From NCBI GenBank assembly GCA_023417475.1, contig JAEZFP010000065.1:1-64000 (forward strand): a stretch of 64,000 nt of DNA, in the 5' to 3' direction. The position numbers and the translations under genes were made by a program. The notes under the pieces were generated by a model, which was not told the DNA's origin, did no database searches, and saw only the letters and a list, made by a program, of their open reading frames with translations. Positions 16,473 to 24,980 of the stretch are shown here, piece by piece. The first letter of the stretch is position 1, and each line of letters starts with the position of its first letter. This DNA is from Bacillota bacterium. Its GTDB lineage: Bacteria > Bacillota > UBA4882 > UBA8346.

Positions 16473-17611
16473 ACCGTTATCAAGAGATGCTCCGTCCGGT
16501 CTGGGCGGAAATAGATTTGGAAGCGATCCGTCACAATATCGGTGCAATCCGGCGCTTGGTCGGTCCGACCGTAGCGGTGATGGCGGTCGTGAAAGCGGAA
16601 GCTTACGGCCACGGCGCTGTCCCGGTCGCCCAAACGGCGTTGGCTGCCGGAGCGACCTGGCTGGGGGTGGCGTTGCCGGAAGAAGGCATCGCCTTGCGGC
16701 GGGCCGGCTTTACCGCGCCGATTTTAATCTTCAGCCCGCTCCAGGCGGAACAGGTCACTGCCGTTGTCGCGGCTGACCTGATCTCCTGCGTCTGCGATTT
16801 GGAGACGGTAACTGCGCTCGCCCAAGCGGCGGCGGGCGTCGGGAAAACGGCGTCGGTCCATGTCAAATTGGATACCGGCATGGGGCGGGTTGGGGTCCCG
16901 GCGAGTGAAGCGGCCCGGTTTGTCGCCGCGATAAGTGAATTGCCGGGGATCCGGGTCGACGGAGTTTTTTCGCACCTGGCCACGGCCGATGAACGGAATA
17001 AAACGTACGCCCGGCAGCAAATCGCCAATTTCAATCAAGCGTTGGCGGCGTTGCAAGCCGCCGGCCAACTCCCGCCCCATATTCATCTGGGAAACAGCGC
17101 CGCGGTTATCGATTTGCCGGATGCGCATTTTAACCTGGTCCGGCCGGGCATCATCACCTATGGCTTGCGACCGTCGGCCGAAGTTGATCTGGACCGGATT
17201 GAGCTGCGACCGGCCTTGGCGTTGAAAACCAGGATCAGTTTTGTGAAACGGGTGCCGCCGGGGACGGGCATCAGTTACGGGCAACGGTACCATACCGGTC
17301 AAACGACCTCCATCGCCACCATTCCCATTGGATATGCCGACGGCTGGTCGCGGTTGCTCTCCCACAAAGCCCAGGCGTTGGTTGGCGGGAAGAAGTTTCC
17401 GATTGTCGGCACGATCTGTATGGATCAATGCCTGATCGACGTGGGTGACGAACCGGTTGCGGTCGGACAGGAAGTGGTGCTGATCGGTTCGCAAGGCGCG
17501 GAGCGGATTACTGTTGACGATGTCGCCGCCCAATTGGGAACCATCAATTATGAGGTGACCTGCATGCTCAGCAATCGGGTGCCCCGGGTGTATCTTCATG
17601 AACATTCGTAA
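16469..17611 (+). CDS. alr: Alanine racemase
   Basis: A 380-residue PLP enzyme that interconverts L- and D-alanine for peptidoglycan. The PLP lysine is in VVKAEAYGHG (~residue 44), the catalytic tyrosine in GISYGQRYHT (~270), and the C-terminal beta-domain ends in LSNRVPRVYL. The start is TTG 16469, overlapping the nnr stop as TTGA and preceded by GAAGGTG at the right distance. A much longer in-frame upstream extension lies inside nnr and is not used. In spore formers Alr can also affect germination; no such role can be read here. Confidence 0.95.
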   Translation: MNRYQEMLRPVWAEIDLEAIRHNIGAIRRLVGPTVAVMAVVKAEAYGHGAVPVAQTALAAGATWLGVALPEEGIALRRAGFTAPILIFSPLQAEQVTAVVAADLISCVCDLETVTALAQAAAGVGKTASVHVKLDTGMGRVGVPASEAARFVAAISELPGIRVDGVFSHLATADERNKTYARQQIANFNQALAALQAAGQLPPHIHLGNSAAVIDLPDAHFNLVRPGIITYGLRPSAEVDLDRIELRPALALKTRISFVKRVPPGTGISYGQRYHTGQTTSIATIPIGYADGWSRLLSHKAQALVGGKKFPIVGTICMDQCLIDVGDEPVAVGQEVVLIGSQGAERITVDDVAAQLGTINYEVTCMLSNRVPRVYLHEHS

Positions 17612-17852
17612 ACGGGAGATCGAAATCAAGATGCCGTTGCTCGGCGCGGATGAGCCGGTGGTCGAGGTGGTAACCTGGCTGGTCCCGGTCGGAACGGCGG
17701 TCGAGATCGACCAAGATTTGCTGGAACTCAATTTGGATGGGGGTTCCTTTATCCTGCCGTCGCCGTTGGACGGCAAATTGCGCGCCACCTTGGTTGAACC
17801 GGGCGAACTGGTCGCGACGGATCAGGTATTGGCCGTCATCGAAGTGGATTAA
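17598..17852 (+). CDS. Lipoyl/biotinyl-like domain protein lacking the modified lysine
   Basis: An 84-residue stand-alone beta-barrel domain of the lipoyl/biotinyl type (EIKMPLLGADEPVVEVVTWL ... PSPLDGKL ... VLAVIEVD). At the hairpin where lipoyl domains carry ETDKA, this protein has LNLDGGS, so the lysine that receives lipoate is replaced by Gly. Modification at the usual site is therefore impossible; the nearby Lys in LDGKL belongs to the following strand. The gene overlaps the end of alr by 14 bases and is co-transcribed. The function is unknown; a non-covalent scaffold or adaptor role is possible. Confidence 0.75.
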   Translation: MNIRKREIEIKMPLLGADEPVVEVVTWLVPVGTAVEIDQDLLELNLDGGSFILPSPLDGKLRATLVEPGELVATDQVLAVIEVD

Positions 17853-17935
17853 CCCGGTGTTGAAACAACCAAGCGCAAAGGTTGGCGGCATATATTTTAC
17901 CCTCACGCATAGACCTATGATGTGGGGGTGTTTTT

Positions 17936-18874
17936 ATGATGAAGAAAAGGTTTTGGATTGGACTCGCACTATTTGTAATGCTGGTTGAAACGACGGCCGC
18001 CGTCGCTCCGGTCGCCGCGCCGGTAGTTTACTTTCAAATGAAGGACGCTGTAGGTGACGACACTGGACCGGGTACTTATCAATACCCCAGTAATATTGCG
18101 TTTAAACCGTATAAGGGGATTCTGGACATCACCGAGTTTAAGGTCTGGTCGGAACGGCCCGATGAGATTTATTTTGATACGACCTTCGCCGCCAACAGCA
18201 ATCCCTGGATCGCTCCGGAAGGGTTTATCCATCAGAACCTGCGGATTATGGTTGACGCCATTCCCGGCCAAGGCGTAACCGAACTGCCGTCCCCCGGGGC
18301 CAACGTCCGGTTTCAACCGGAAAACGGTTGGGATTTTGCCTTGCGAATCTGTGGTTGGGGAAACAGTCAGTTGCTTGTCCCCCAAAATCAGCAAATCGGC
18401 CATCACCCGTTAAAGACGCAAATTTTAGGCGATAACCGGACGATCCGGGCGGTATTGCCGGTCAGCGTAGCCGGAAAACCGGCGCGCAATTGGCATTATT
18501 ATGTGTTTGTCGGTTCATTTGACGGATTTGGCGCGGACTTTTTCCGGAAAGTCGCCCCCCAGCCCGGCGAATGGGTGATCGGGGGCGGTCGGGGGCAAAC
18601 GCTCGAACCATTGGTAATGGATCTGTTGGCCTCCAATAATGCCAGTCAAAATCGGCAACTCCGTTCGTTGGATCCGGCGCAAGGCCGTATGGCGTTGTTG
18701 ACTCCGGTCGGCAACGACCTGCAAGGGTCGGGGTGGTCCGGTTGGTTGCTTGGGCTGCTATTGATCCTCGGCATTGGAATCGCCGGCTTCTACGTCTACC
18801 GGGGACTGAAGCGACGGGGTAGTTTTAGTTGGTTTTGGGTTAAAAACCGCGGAAAAGCGGCGAAAGGCGCGTAA
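17936..18874 (+). CDS. Exported glucodextranase-C-like (DOMON-type) domain protein
   Basis: A 312-residue secreted, C-terminally anchored protein. It has an N-terminal signal peptide (MMKKRFWIGLALFVMLV..., cleavage around residues 22-28). Residues ~30-240 match the pattern of the glucodextranase C-terminal binding module: DAVGDDTGPGTYQYPSN, DITEFKVW, a FIHQN segment, then NGWDFALRICGWG and a VIGGG turn. A C-terminal transmembrane helix (~265-285) is followed by a basic cytoplasmic tail. In known enzymes this module binds carbohydrate; here it is free of any catalytic domain. Carbohydrate or surface-layer binding at the cell surface is inference. Start ATG 17936 follows GGGGGTG. Confidence 0.7.
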   Translation: MMKKRFWIGLALFVMLVETTAAVAPVAAPVVYFQMKDAVGDDTGPGTYQYPSNIAFKPYKGILDITEFKVWSERPDEIYFDTTFAANSNPWIAPEGFIHQNLRIMVDAIPGQGVTELPSPGANVRFQPENGWDFALRICGWGNSQLLVPQNQQIGHHPLKTQILGDNRTIRAVLPVSVAGKPARNWHYYVFVGSFDGFGADFFRKVAPQPGEWVIGGGRGQTLEPLVMDLLASNNASQNRQLRSLDPAQGRMALLTPVGNDLQGSGWSGWLLGLLLILGIGIAGFYVYRGLKRRGSFSWFWVKNRGKAAKGA

Positions 18875-18889
18875 GCGTCTTTTTTTATG
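18863..18889 (+). terminator. Intrinsic terminator
   Basis: GGCGC / GCGTC short hairpin overlapping the stop codon, followed by seven T. Confidence 0.65.
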
Positions 18890-18996
18890 CGCATTTGAAA
18901 GAGAGGCTAATAAAGGCAAATCGGCGAATTAATCCAACCGTTACCAAAATTGACTTTGTGAAACCGCTGTTTAGCTCGCAGTTCGTCGTATAGAGG

Positions 18997-19025
18997 TTGA
19001 CCCGGGTTTTTTTTAGTGCTACACT
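18997..19025 (+). promoter_or_regulatory. Promoter of the aminotransferase/reductase fusion gene
   Basis: TTGACC (18997-19002), 17-base spacer, TACACT (19020-19025) with TGC directly before it. It gives a leader of about 170 bases. Confidence 0.75.
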
Positions 19026-19077
19026 TATTTTTAGTATTTAAAAATTTGGCTTGTTTTCTTATCATAACCTGCCTCAT

Positions 19078-19152
19078 CCAGCTGGGTTGTTTCGCTTGAT
19101 TCGTTCCTTAATCATAATATTACGCAAATTTTTGGATAAGTTTTCCCAGCTG
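19078..19152 (+). other. Long-range inverted repeat in the mRNA leader
   Basis: CAGCTGGG at 19078-19085 is perfectly complementary to CCCAGCTG at 19145-19152, and flanking bases extend the pairing imperfectly. The enclosed 59 bases are AT-rich. I recognise no riboswitch class. Confidence 0.45.
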
Positions 19153-19199
19153 AGGTTAGGATATGGGAAAACTCATTTTGTGTTGTTTGGAGGAAAAGG

Positions 19200-21815
19200 A
19201 TGCACCCTTACGCAGAGTATGTCAATCCGGTTTTAGGGACCCGACTTCATCAATTGAACCTTGATAAAGTTTTCCGGAAAGGGAGCGGTTGCGACCTGAC
19301 CGACGCTGATGGAAATACCTATTTGGACTTTATTGCCTCGTATGGGGCCTTGCCGTTTGGCTTTAATCATCCGGAGATCTGGTCCGCCATTCATCAGGTT
19401 GAGGAGTCGCTGGAACCGAGTTTTATTCAACCGTCCTATCTGGAGGCAGCCGGAAGCTTAGCTAAAAAATTAGTCGAGCTGGCTCCTTCCGGTATGCAGT
19501 ATGTCACTTTTGGCAATAGCGGCGCCGAAGCCAATGAAGCGGCTTTCAAAATGGCGCGAATTTATACCGGGCGTTTAGGCATTTTGACCACGGATAACAG
19601 TTTTCATGGGAAGACGCTGGGAGCATTGTCGGCCACGGGCAAAGACTCGTATCAGAAGGGCTTTGGCGCTCCGGTCGCCGGCTTTGAGCGGATTCCCTTT
19701 GGCGATACGGCGGCTTTGGAAGCGGCGTTCCAAGCCAAACCGGACTTTTTTGCCGCGTTGATTGTCGAACCGATCCAAGGCGAGGGCGGTATCATTATTC
19801 CACCCGATGGGTATCTCCAAGAAGCGTTGGCTATTTGCCACCGTTATGGGGCTTTGTTGATTGTGGACGAGGTCCAGACCGGACTGGGCCGGACCGGAAA
19901 GTTATTCGCCTGTGAATATGACGGGATCACTCCGGACATCATGACCTTAGCTAAAGCCCTGGGCGGCGGGATCTTCCCGATCGGCGCCTGTCTGGCGACG
20001 GCCGAAGTTTATACCGATAGTTTTGGGGAGAAACATTCCACCACGTTTGGCGGAAATACCTTGGCTTGTCGGATCGGATTAACGGTTTTGGATCTCTTGA
20101 CCCGGGATGACGGCGCGTTACTTACGCAAGCGGCGGTCAACGGCGCTTATCTCTTGGAACGGTTGCAAACCATCCAACAAAAATACCCCCGTATTATTCG
20201 CGCGGTCCGGGGCCGCGGGCTAATGCTCGGTCTGGAACTGGGTGTTACCCAGGATAACCTGCCCGAATCGTTGTTGGGAATCATCGCCGATCAGGAGTTT
20301 TTGTCTCCGGTGGTATCCAGCTACTTGTTGAATGTCGAGAAATTACGGGTTGCCCCGACGTTAAACGGCGCCGCGGTGATCCGTTTGGAACCGCCTTTGA
20401 TCGTGACGCGCGAACAATGCGTCCGGGCGATGGATTCGATCGAACGGATGACGCTCAAATTGGCGGCCGGTAACACCGCGGCGTTTCTGGCCCACTTGGT
20501 TGGGGCGGAGTCGCCGCAGTTGGCGGCGCGGGATATCCCCCCGAAACCGATGCCGCAAGCCAGCGGCCAACCGAATGAAGGCCGGTTTGCTTTCTTGGTC
20601 CATCCGTTATACTTAAAAAACTATCTTGAGTTTGACGAAACCCTCAAACTCTTTTCCGAGAAACAACTGCAAGATATGGTCTGGCGTTGGAACGACCTGG
20701 TGGAACCGTTTGTGGTCGCCCAAACCAAATTTACCTCGAAAACCGGACAAGAAGCTTATGGGGAGTTTATCTGCGTCTGCCGGACTTCGGAGCAGTTGAT
20801 GACGATGCCGCGCGAGAAAGTCCTGGCGGAGTTGGGAAAAGCGGTCGAGTTGGGGCGGGACCGGGGCGCCGGGATCGTGGGGCTTGGCGCCTATACTTCG
20901 GTGGTGAGCAAGGGTGGCAAAGACCTGCGTAACTTGGGCGTAGCCGTGACCACCGGAAACAGCTATACTGTGGCGGCCGCCGCCGATGCGGCCTTGGAAG
21001 CCGCCCGCCGGCTGCAGATTAATGTTGCAGAATCGATTGCCGCGGTGGTTGGCGCCACCGGTTCGATTGGACGGGCAGTCGCCATGTTGCTGGCGGAAAA
21101 GGTCAGCTCGCTGGTACTGATCGGCAATCCCAATAATCAGGAGCATAGCCGGCGCCGGTTGATGAAAGTGACCGCGGAGATCTATCAATACCTGAACCGG
21201 CCCGGTCTGGTCGCCGGCGGTCCGATCGCCGAGTTTGTCCGGAATCATCCGCGGATTCCGCGGCCGGAGGCGCCGCTCGAGGAGTATCAGGCCTTCGCCG
21301 AAAGTGTGATTGGCAAGTCGCCGGTGGTCTACACCGTGGATTTAGCGCACTTCTTGCCGTTAGCCGATCTGGTGGTCACCGCCACCAGTCAGGTCAACAG
21401 TTTAATCACGCCGGAGATGCTCAAATTCGGCGCAATCGTCTGTGACGTGGCCCGACCGCAGGATGTCAGCGCCGAAGTGAAGGACGCCCGGCCGGATGTT
21501 TTAGTGATTGACGGCGGGGTGGTTGCAGTGCCGGGAATGCCCGATTTGGGATGGAATTTCGGTTTTGAGAAGGGACTTGCCTATGCTTGCATGTCCGAGA
21601 CGATGATGCTGGCGTTGGAACAGGAGTACCGTCATTACAGTCTGGGAATTGATATCAACATGGAGACCATTGATTATACCAAACAACTGGCGAAAAAACA
21701 TGGCTTTATGTTGGCCGGCTTCCGCAGCTTCGACCGGCCGTTGGCTCCCGAAGCCTGGGAGCGGGTTATCCGGGCGCGGGGCGGTTCAAGCGACGAAAAA
21801 GTGGTTAGTTTATAG
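19200..21815 (+). CDS. Class III aminotransferase fused to acyl-ACP/CoA reductase-like domain
   Basis: An 871-residue two-domain enzyme. Residues ~1-430 are a fold-type I class III aminotransferase: NSGAEANEAAFKMAR (PLP phosphate), IVDEVQTGLGRTGK, and MTLAKALGGG with the Schiff-base lysine. Residues ~450-871 resemble cyanobacterial long-chain acyl-ACP reductases: GLGAYTSVVSKGGKDL, TTGNSYTVAAAADA, the Rossmann loop VVGATGSIGRAV, VIDGGVVAVPG and the tail KKHGFMLAGF. Reduction of an acyl thioester to aldehyde followed by transamination to a primary long-chain amine is the natural reading, comparable to reductase-transaminase proteins in tambjamine-type pathways. The substrate is not known. Start ATG 19200 follows GGAGG; monocistronic with its own terminator. 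Confidence 0.8.
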   Translation: MHPYAEYVNPVLGTRLHQLNLDKVFRKGSGCDLTDADGNTYLDFIASYGALPFGFNHPEIWSAIHQVEESLEPSFIQPSYLEAAGSLAKKLVELAPSGMQYVTFGNSGAEANEAAFKMARIYTGRLGILTTDNSFHGKTLGALSATGKDSYQKGFGAPVAGFERIPFGDTAALEAAFQAKPDFFAALIVEPIQGEGGIIIPPDGYLQEALAICHRYGALLIVDEVQTGLGRTGKLFACEYDGITPDIMTLAKALGGGIFPIGACLATAEVYTDSFGEKHSTTFGGNTLACRIGLTVLDLLTRDDGALLTQAAVNGAYLLERLQTIQQKYPRIIRAVRGRGLMLGLELGVTQDNLPESLLGIIADQEFLSPVVSSYLLNVEKLRVAPTLNGAAVIRLEPPLIVTREQCVRAMDSIERMTLKLAAGNTAAFLAHLVGAESPQLAARDIPPKPMPQASGQPNEGRFAFLVHPLYLKNYLEFDETLKLFSEKQLQDMVWRWNDLVEPFVVAQTKFTSKTGQEAYGEFICVCRTSEQLMTMPREKVLAELGKAVELGRDRGAGIVGLGAYTSVVSKGGKDLRNLGVAVTTGNSYTVAAAADAALEAARRLQINVAESIAAVVGATGSIGRAVAMLLAEKVSSLVLIGNPNNQEHSRRRLMKVTAEIYQYLNRPGLVAGGPIAEFVRNHPRIPRPEAPLEEYQAFAESVIGKSPVVYTVDLAHFLPLADLVVTATSQVNSLITPEMLKFGAIVCDVARPQDVSAEVKDARPDVLVIDGGVVAVPGMPDLGWNFGFEKGLAYACMSETMMLALEQEYRHYSLGIDINMETIDYTKQLAKKHGFMLAGFRSFDRPLAPEAWERVIRARGGSSDEKVVSL

Positions 21816-21828
21816 TTTATAAATCAGC

Positions 21829-21858
21829 AAGCCGGCATCCAAGGATGCCGGCTTTTAA
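21829..21858 (+). terminator. Intrinsic terminator after fusion gene
   Basis: Perfect AAGCCGGCATCC / GGATGCCGGCTT hairpin with a two-base loop and following T run. Confidence 0.9.
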
Positions 21859-21899
21859 TGTTCGCGCCGGCGTTAACCCAAAGTTTACAGCCGTTCAGA

Positions 21900-21929
21900 T
21901 TGACAACGGACCCCTAAAAGTGTTATCGT
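21900..21929 (+). promoter_or_regulatory. Probable promoter of the hydrogenase operon
   Basis: Consensus TTGACA (21900-21905), 18-base spacer, TATCGT (21924-21929) with an upstream TG. It lies about 60 bases before the first gene. Confidence 0.55.
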
Positions 21930-21987
21930 CAAATACGTTATGATATTACACTAAAAAAATTTTGGTTTCTTCAAACGAGGTAGCAGC

Positions 21988-23970
21988 ATGTTGGTAGACG
22001 AGTGGATAAAATATCTGATATGTGCCACAGGATTACTATATCTAGCGGCAGTTATCGGTGCACTTGGCGGGAAAGCCAAGGGGCGCCGTTTTTATTTTTG
22101 GAGCAACTTAGGTTCCTTCGGGGCCGCAATTTGCTTAATCATCACCGCTTGCCTGGCGCTCTTCGGGAAAACGCGGTTTCATTGGCTGATTGACGGTCCC
22201 ATCGGGTGGCTGCGTTTTCTGCTGCAATTGGATGCGGTTTCGGGATATTTTTTGTTGATTTTCGGAATTCTGGCGGCGCTTGTTTCAATCTACGCCATGG
22301 GCTATCATCAGATCAACCGGGCGGTCGCCGTTTTTCAACCGTTATTTTTGGCTTCATTGACCGGCTTGTTATGCGCGTATGATGTTGTGTCATTTTTATT
22401 GTTTTGGGAATTGATGAGCATCACTTCTTATTTCTTGATTGTCGCCGGTGGCGGCGCCGAAGCGAAACGGTCGGGATTTATTTATCTGATCATGACGCAG
22501 TTGGGGACGGCCTTTGTTTTTGTCGCCACGTTGGGATTGGCGGCGGCCAGCGGCGTCACGTTATTCACCGGAATCAGCGCCAAAGGAATTGACAGCGCCT
22601 CCGGCGCGTGGTTGTTGGTTGCGTTGGTGATTGGATTTGGCGCCAAAGCGGGAGTTGTTCCGCTGCACATTTGGTTGCCGCGAGCTCATCCGGCGGCTCC
22701 CGCCCCGGTTTCGGCTTTGCTGTCCGGCTTTATGATTAAAGCGGCGATTTACGGATTGATCCGTTACGCGGGATTTTTCCGCGTTGACTGGTGGTTTGGC
22801 ACGTTGTTGTTTGTTGTGGGATTGGTGACCGCGTTGTTGGGAATTTTATACGCCTTGATGGAGTCGGACTATAAACGGCTCTTAGCCTATTGCAGTATTG
22901 AGAATATCGGGATCCTCTTTGTGCTTGCCGGGGCTTACTTTTGGGGACGGGCGGCGGAGAGTTCATTGTTGACCGGATTAGGTTTGGCCGCGTTGTTATT
23001 TCACGTTGCCAATCACGCCCTGTTCAAAGGATTGTTATTTATGTCGGCCGGCGCGGTGTCGCATGGCAGCGGCACGGTAGCCATCGAGCAATTGGGCGGG
23101 TTGATTAAAAAAATGCCCCAAACCGCTTGCTTTACCTTAATCGGGTGCATGGCCGGGGCCGGCCTCCCCATAACCGGCGGATTTATCAGCGAATGGCTGA
23201 TCTTGCAGACGTTATTTACGACCGGTATCGCGTTGGAATCGGCTTGGTTAAAGATTTTAGTCTTTTTGGGGATCGCCGTGATCGCTCTGACCGCCGGATT
23301 AGCCGGGGCCACGTTTGTGAAATTGTTTGGCGTCGGATTTCTGGCATTACCCCGTTCACCTCATAGCAAAAACGCCCAAGAGGTGGGGCCGGCGATGCGG
23401 TTGGCCATGGGACTGGCGGCCGCCGGTTGTCTGGTCTTGGGATTATTCCCTTGGCTGGGAATGCAAGCGTTGCTGCCGGGAATTGGCGCGCCGGATCTTC
23501 TGACGCCGCAACCGGGATTTGGGCTGGGTCTATTCCAACATTTCAATACCCCGTTATTGGTCTGGGTGACGATTGGCGTAATTACGGCAATACCGTGGTT
23601 GTTGTGCCGCAAACGTCTGGGGGCACGGGTTGGGACCACCTGGAACTGCGGTGTGGCGTTGCGGCCGCCGATGGAATACAGCGGCGCCTCATTCGCCAAA
23701 ATGGCGCGGCGGGTGTTCGGCTTTCTCCTGCAACCAAAGCGGCGGTTGACGCGGCCCCAGATGAAACATCCGTTGTTTCCGGGACCGTTGGAGTATCATA
23801 GCGAGTTGCCGGGGCATTTTGAGGAGCGGCTTTATCGGCCGGGGCAGGAACTGTTATTGAAGGTATCCGCAAAGGTCCGGAAGTTGCAAACGGGGAGCAT
23901 TAAGTTGTACTTGGGGTACATTCTGGCAGTGCTGCTGCTGCTCCTCGTCTATCTGCGCTGGAGTTTTTAA
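21988..23970 (+). CDS. hyfB: Hydrogenase-4-type membrane antiporter subunit (HyfB/HycC-like)
   Basis: A 660-residue polytopic inner-membrane protein with about 14-16 helices, of the NuoL/MrpA-like proton-antiporter family. Key features are the FWELMSITSYFLIV segment, with its conserved Glu in TM5, and WLPRAHPAAPAPVSALLSG with the TM7-8 residues. Another conserved run is YCSIENIGILF, and lysines lie in the later antiporter helices. The C-terminal cytoplasmic tail is basic. It should couple hydrogenase electron transfer to ion pumping in a complex with the following genes. Start ATG 21988. First gene of a six-gene operon with short gaps. Confidence 0.9.
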   Translation: MLVDEWIKYLICATGLLYLAAVIGALGGKAKGRRFYFWSNLGSFGAAICLIITACLALFGKTRFHWLIDGPIGWLRFLLQLDAVSGYFLLIFGILAALVSIYAMGYHQINRAVAVFQPLFLASLTGLLCAYDVVSFLLFWELMSITSYFLIVAGGGAEAKRSGFIYLIMTQLGTAFVFVATLGLAAASGVTLFTGISAKGIDSASGAWLLVALVIGFGAKAGVVPLHIWLPRAHPAAPAPVSALLSGFMIKAAIYGLIRYAGFFRVDWWFGTLLFVVGLVTALLGILYALMESDYKRLLAYCSIENIGILFVLAGAYFWGRAAESSLLTGLGLAALLFHVANHALFKGLLFMSAGAVSHGSGTVAIEQLGGLIKKMPQTACFTLIGCMAGAGLPITGGFISEWLILQTLFTTGIALESAWLKILVFLGIAVIALTAGLAGATFVKLFGVGFLALPRSPHSKNAQEVGPAMRLAMGLAAAGCLVLGLFPWLGMQALLPGIGAPDLLTPQPGFGLGLFQHFNTPLLVWVTIGVITAIPWLLCRKRLGARVGTTWNCGVALRPPMEYSGASFAKMARRVFGFLLQPKRRLTRPQMKHPLFPGPLEYHSELPGHFEERLYRPGQELLLKVSAKVRKLQTGSIKLYLGYILAVLLLLLVYLRWSF

Positions 23971-23995
23971 TTAACCGCAAATAGGGAGGAATACA

Positions 23996-24919
23996 ATGTT
24001 GGATCTCCTCTTTAAAAACAGTTTACAATGGCTGTTTGGTTTATTGTTGGCCCCGGTGTTGGCGGGGTTGGTGAAAAAGTGCAAGGCGCGGCTGCAACAC
24101 CGGCAAGGCCCGGGCTTGTTGCAACCCGGCTATGATTTGGGGAAACTGTTTCGAAAACGCATGGTGCTTTCGGAGACGACGTCGTGGCTTTTTCGGGTGC
24201 CGCCGTTTTTGGAGTTTGGGATCGCGCTTTTTTTGTTGCTGGTTACGCCGGGGCCGTTGCAAATGTTGCGGTTGCCGGTGGCGGTGGACGTAATTACCAT
24301 TCTCTATCTGATGACGTTGGGCCGTTTTTTCACGGCGTTGGCGGGGTTGGATGCGGGCAGCGCGTTCGGGGGCATGGGCAGCAGCCGGGAAATGACGATT
24401 GCGGCCATGATTGAACCGGGCTTGGTATTGGTGCTTTTTTTAGTTGGCAGTAAAGCGGGGACGTTGCAACTCGACCGGATGGTCCAATGGGCTACCAGCA
24501 ACGAGGGTTGGGTTTTCGCTCCGGTCCATCTGCTGGCGGCAGTGGCCTTCTTTATTTTACTGGTCGCCGCGACGGGGCGGATCCCGGTGGACAATCCCGA
24601 TACCCATCTGGAACTGACGATGATTCATGAGGGAATGATCCTCGAATATTCCGGCCCTTATCTGGCGTTGATCAATTGGGCGGCCATGATCCGGCAGTAT
24701 CTGTTCTTCAGTATCTTTTTGAATATTTTCGTCCCGGCGTTACCGGGTTTGAATTGGGTGGAAAACGCTGTGTTTTTCGTGGTTAAATTGGCTGGATTGG
24801 GCTGCTTGGTCGCTTTGGTCGAGACGTTATTGGCCAAGATGCGGTTGTTGAAAGTGCCCCGATTGCTCTGGGCCGCAAGCGGGTTTGCCCTCATGGCGTT
24901 GTTGACGGTTGTTTTTTAA
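23996..24919 (+). CDS. hyfC: Hydrogenase-4-type membrane subunit (HyfC/HycD-like, NuoH family)
   Basis: A 307-residue NuoH/HycD-family membrane protein with about eight helices. It carries the family signatures RLQHRQGPGLLQPGYDLGKL in the first cytoplasmic loop and ATGRIPVDNPDTHLELTMIHE, the acidic loop that contacts the catalytic subunits. It anchors the hydrophilic hydrogenase module to the membrane and forms the entry of the proton path. ATG 23996 follows AGGGAGG by the usual distance; 25 bases separate it from hyfB. Confidence 0.92.
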   Translation: MLDLLFKNSLQWLFGLLLAPVLAGLVKKCKARLQHRQGPGLLQPGYDLGKLFRKRMVLSETTSWLFRVPPFLEFGIALFLLLVTPGPLQMLRLPVAVDVITILYLMTLGRFFTALAGLDAGSAFGGMGSSREMTIAAMIEPGLVLVLFLVGSKAGTLQLDRMVQWATSNEGWVFAPVHLLAAVAFFILLVAATGRIPVDNPDTHLELTMIHEGMILEYSGPYLALINWAAMIRQYLFFSIFLNIFVPALPGLNWVENAVFFVVKLAGLGCLVALVETLLAKMRLLKVPRLLWAASGFALMALLTVVF

Positions 24920-24980
24920 GTTTGATTGACCGACCCGACAGCGGTTGCGAAAGCATTTCGTAAATTGGAGGAGGAGACCG

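Noticed and set aside
16724..17788. 354-residue minus-strand frame opposite alr
   Set aside because: Antisense shadow in GC-rich DNA; alr has all catalytic motifs.
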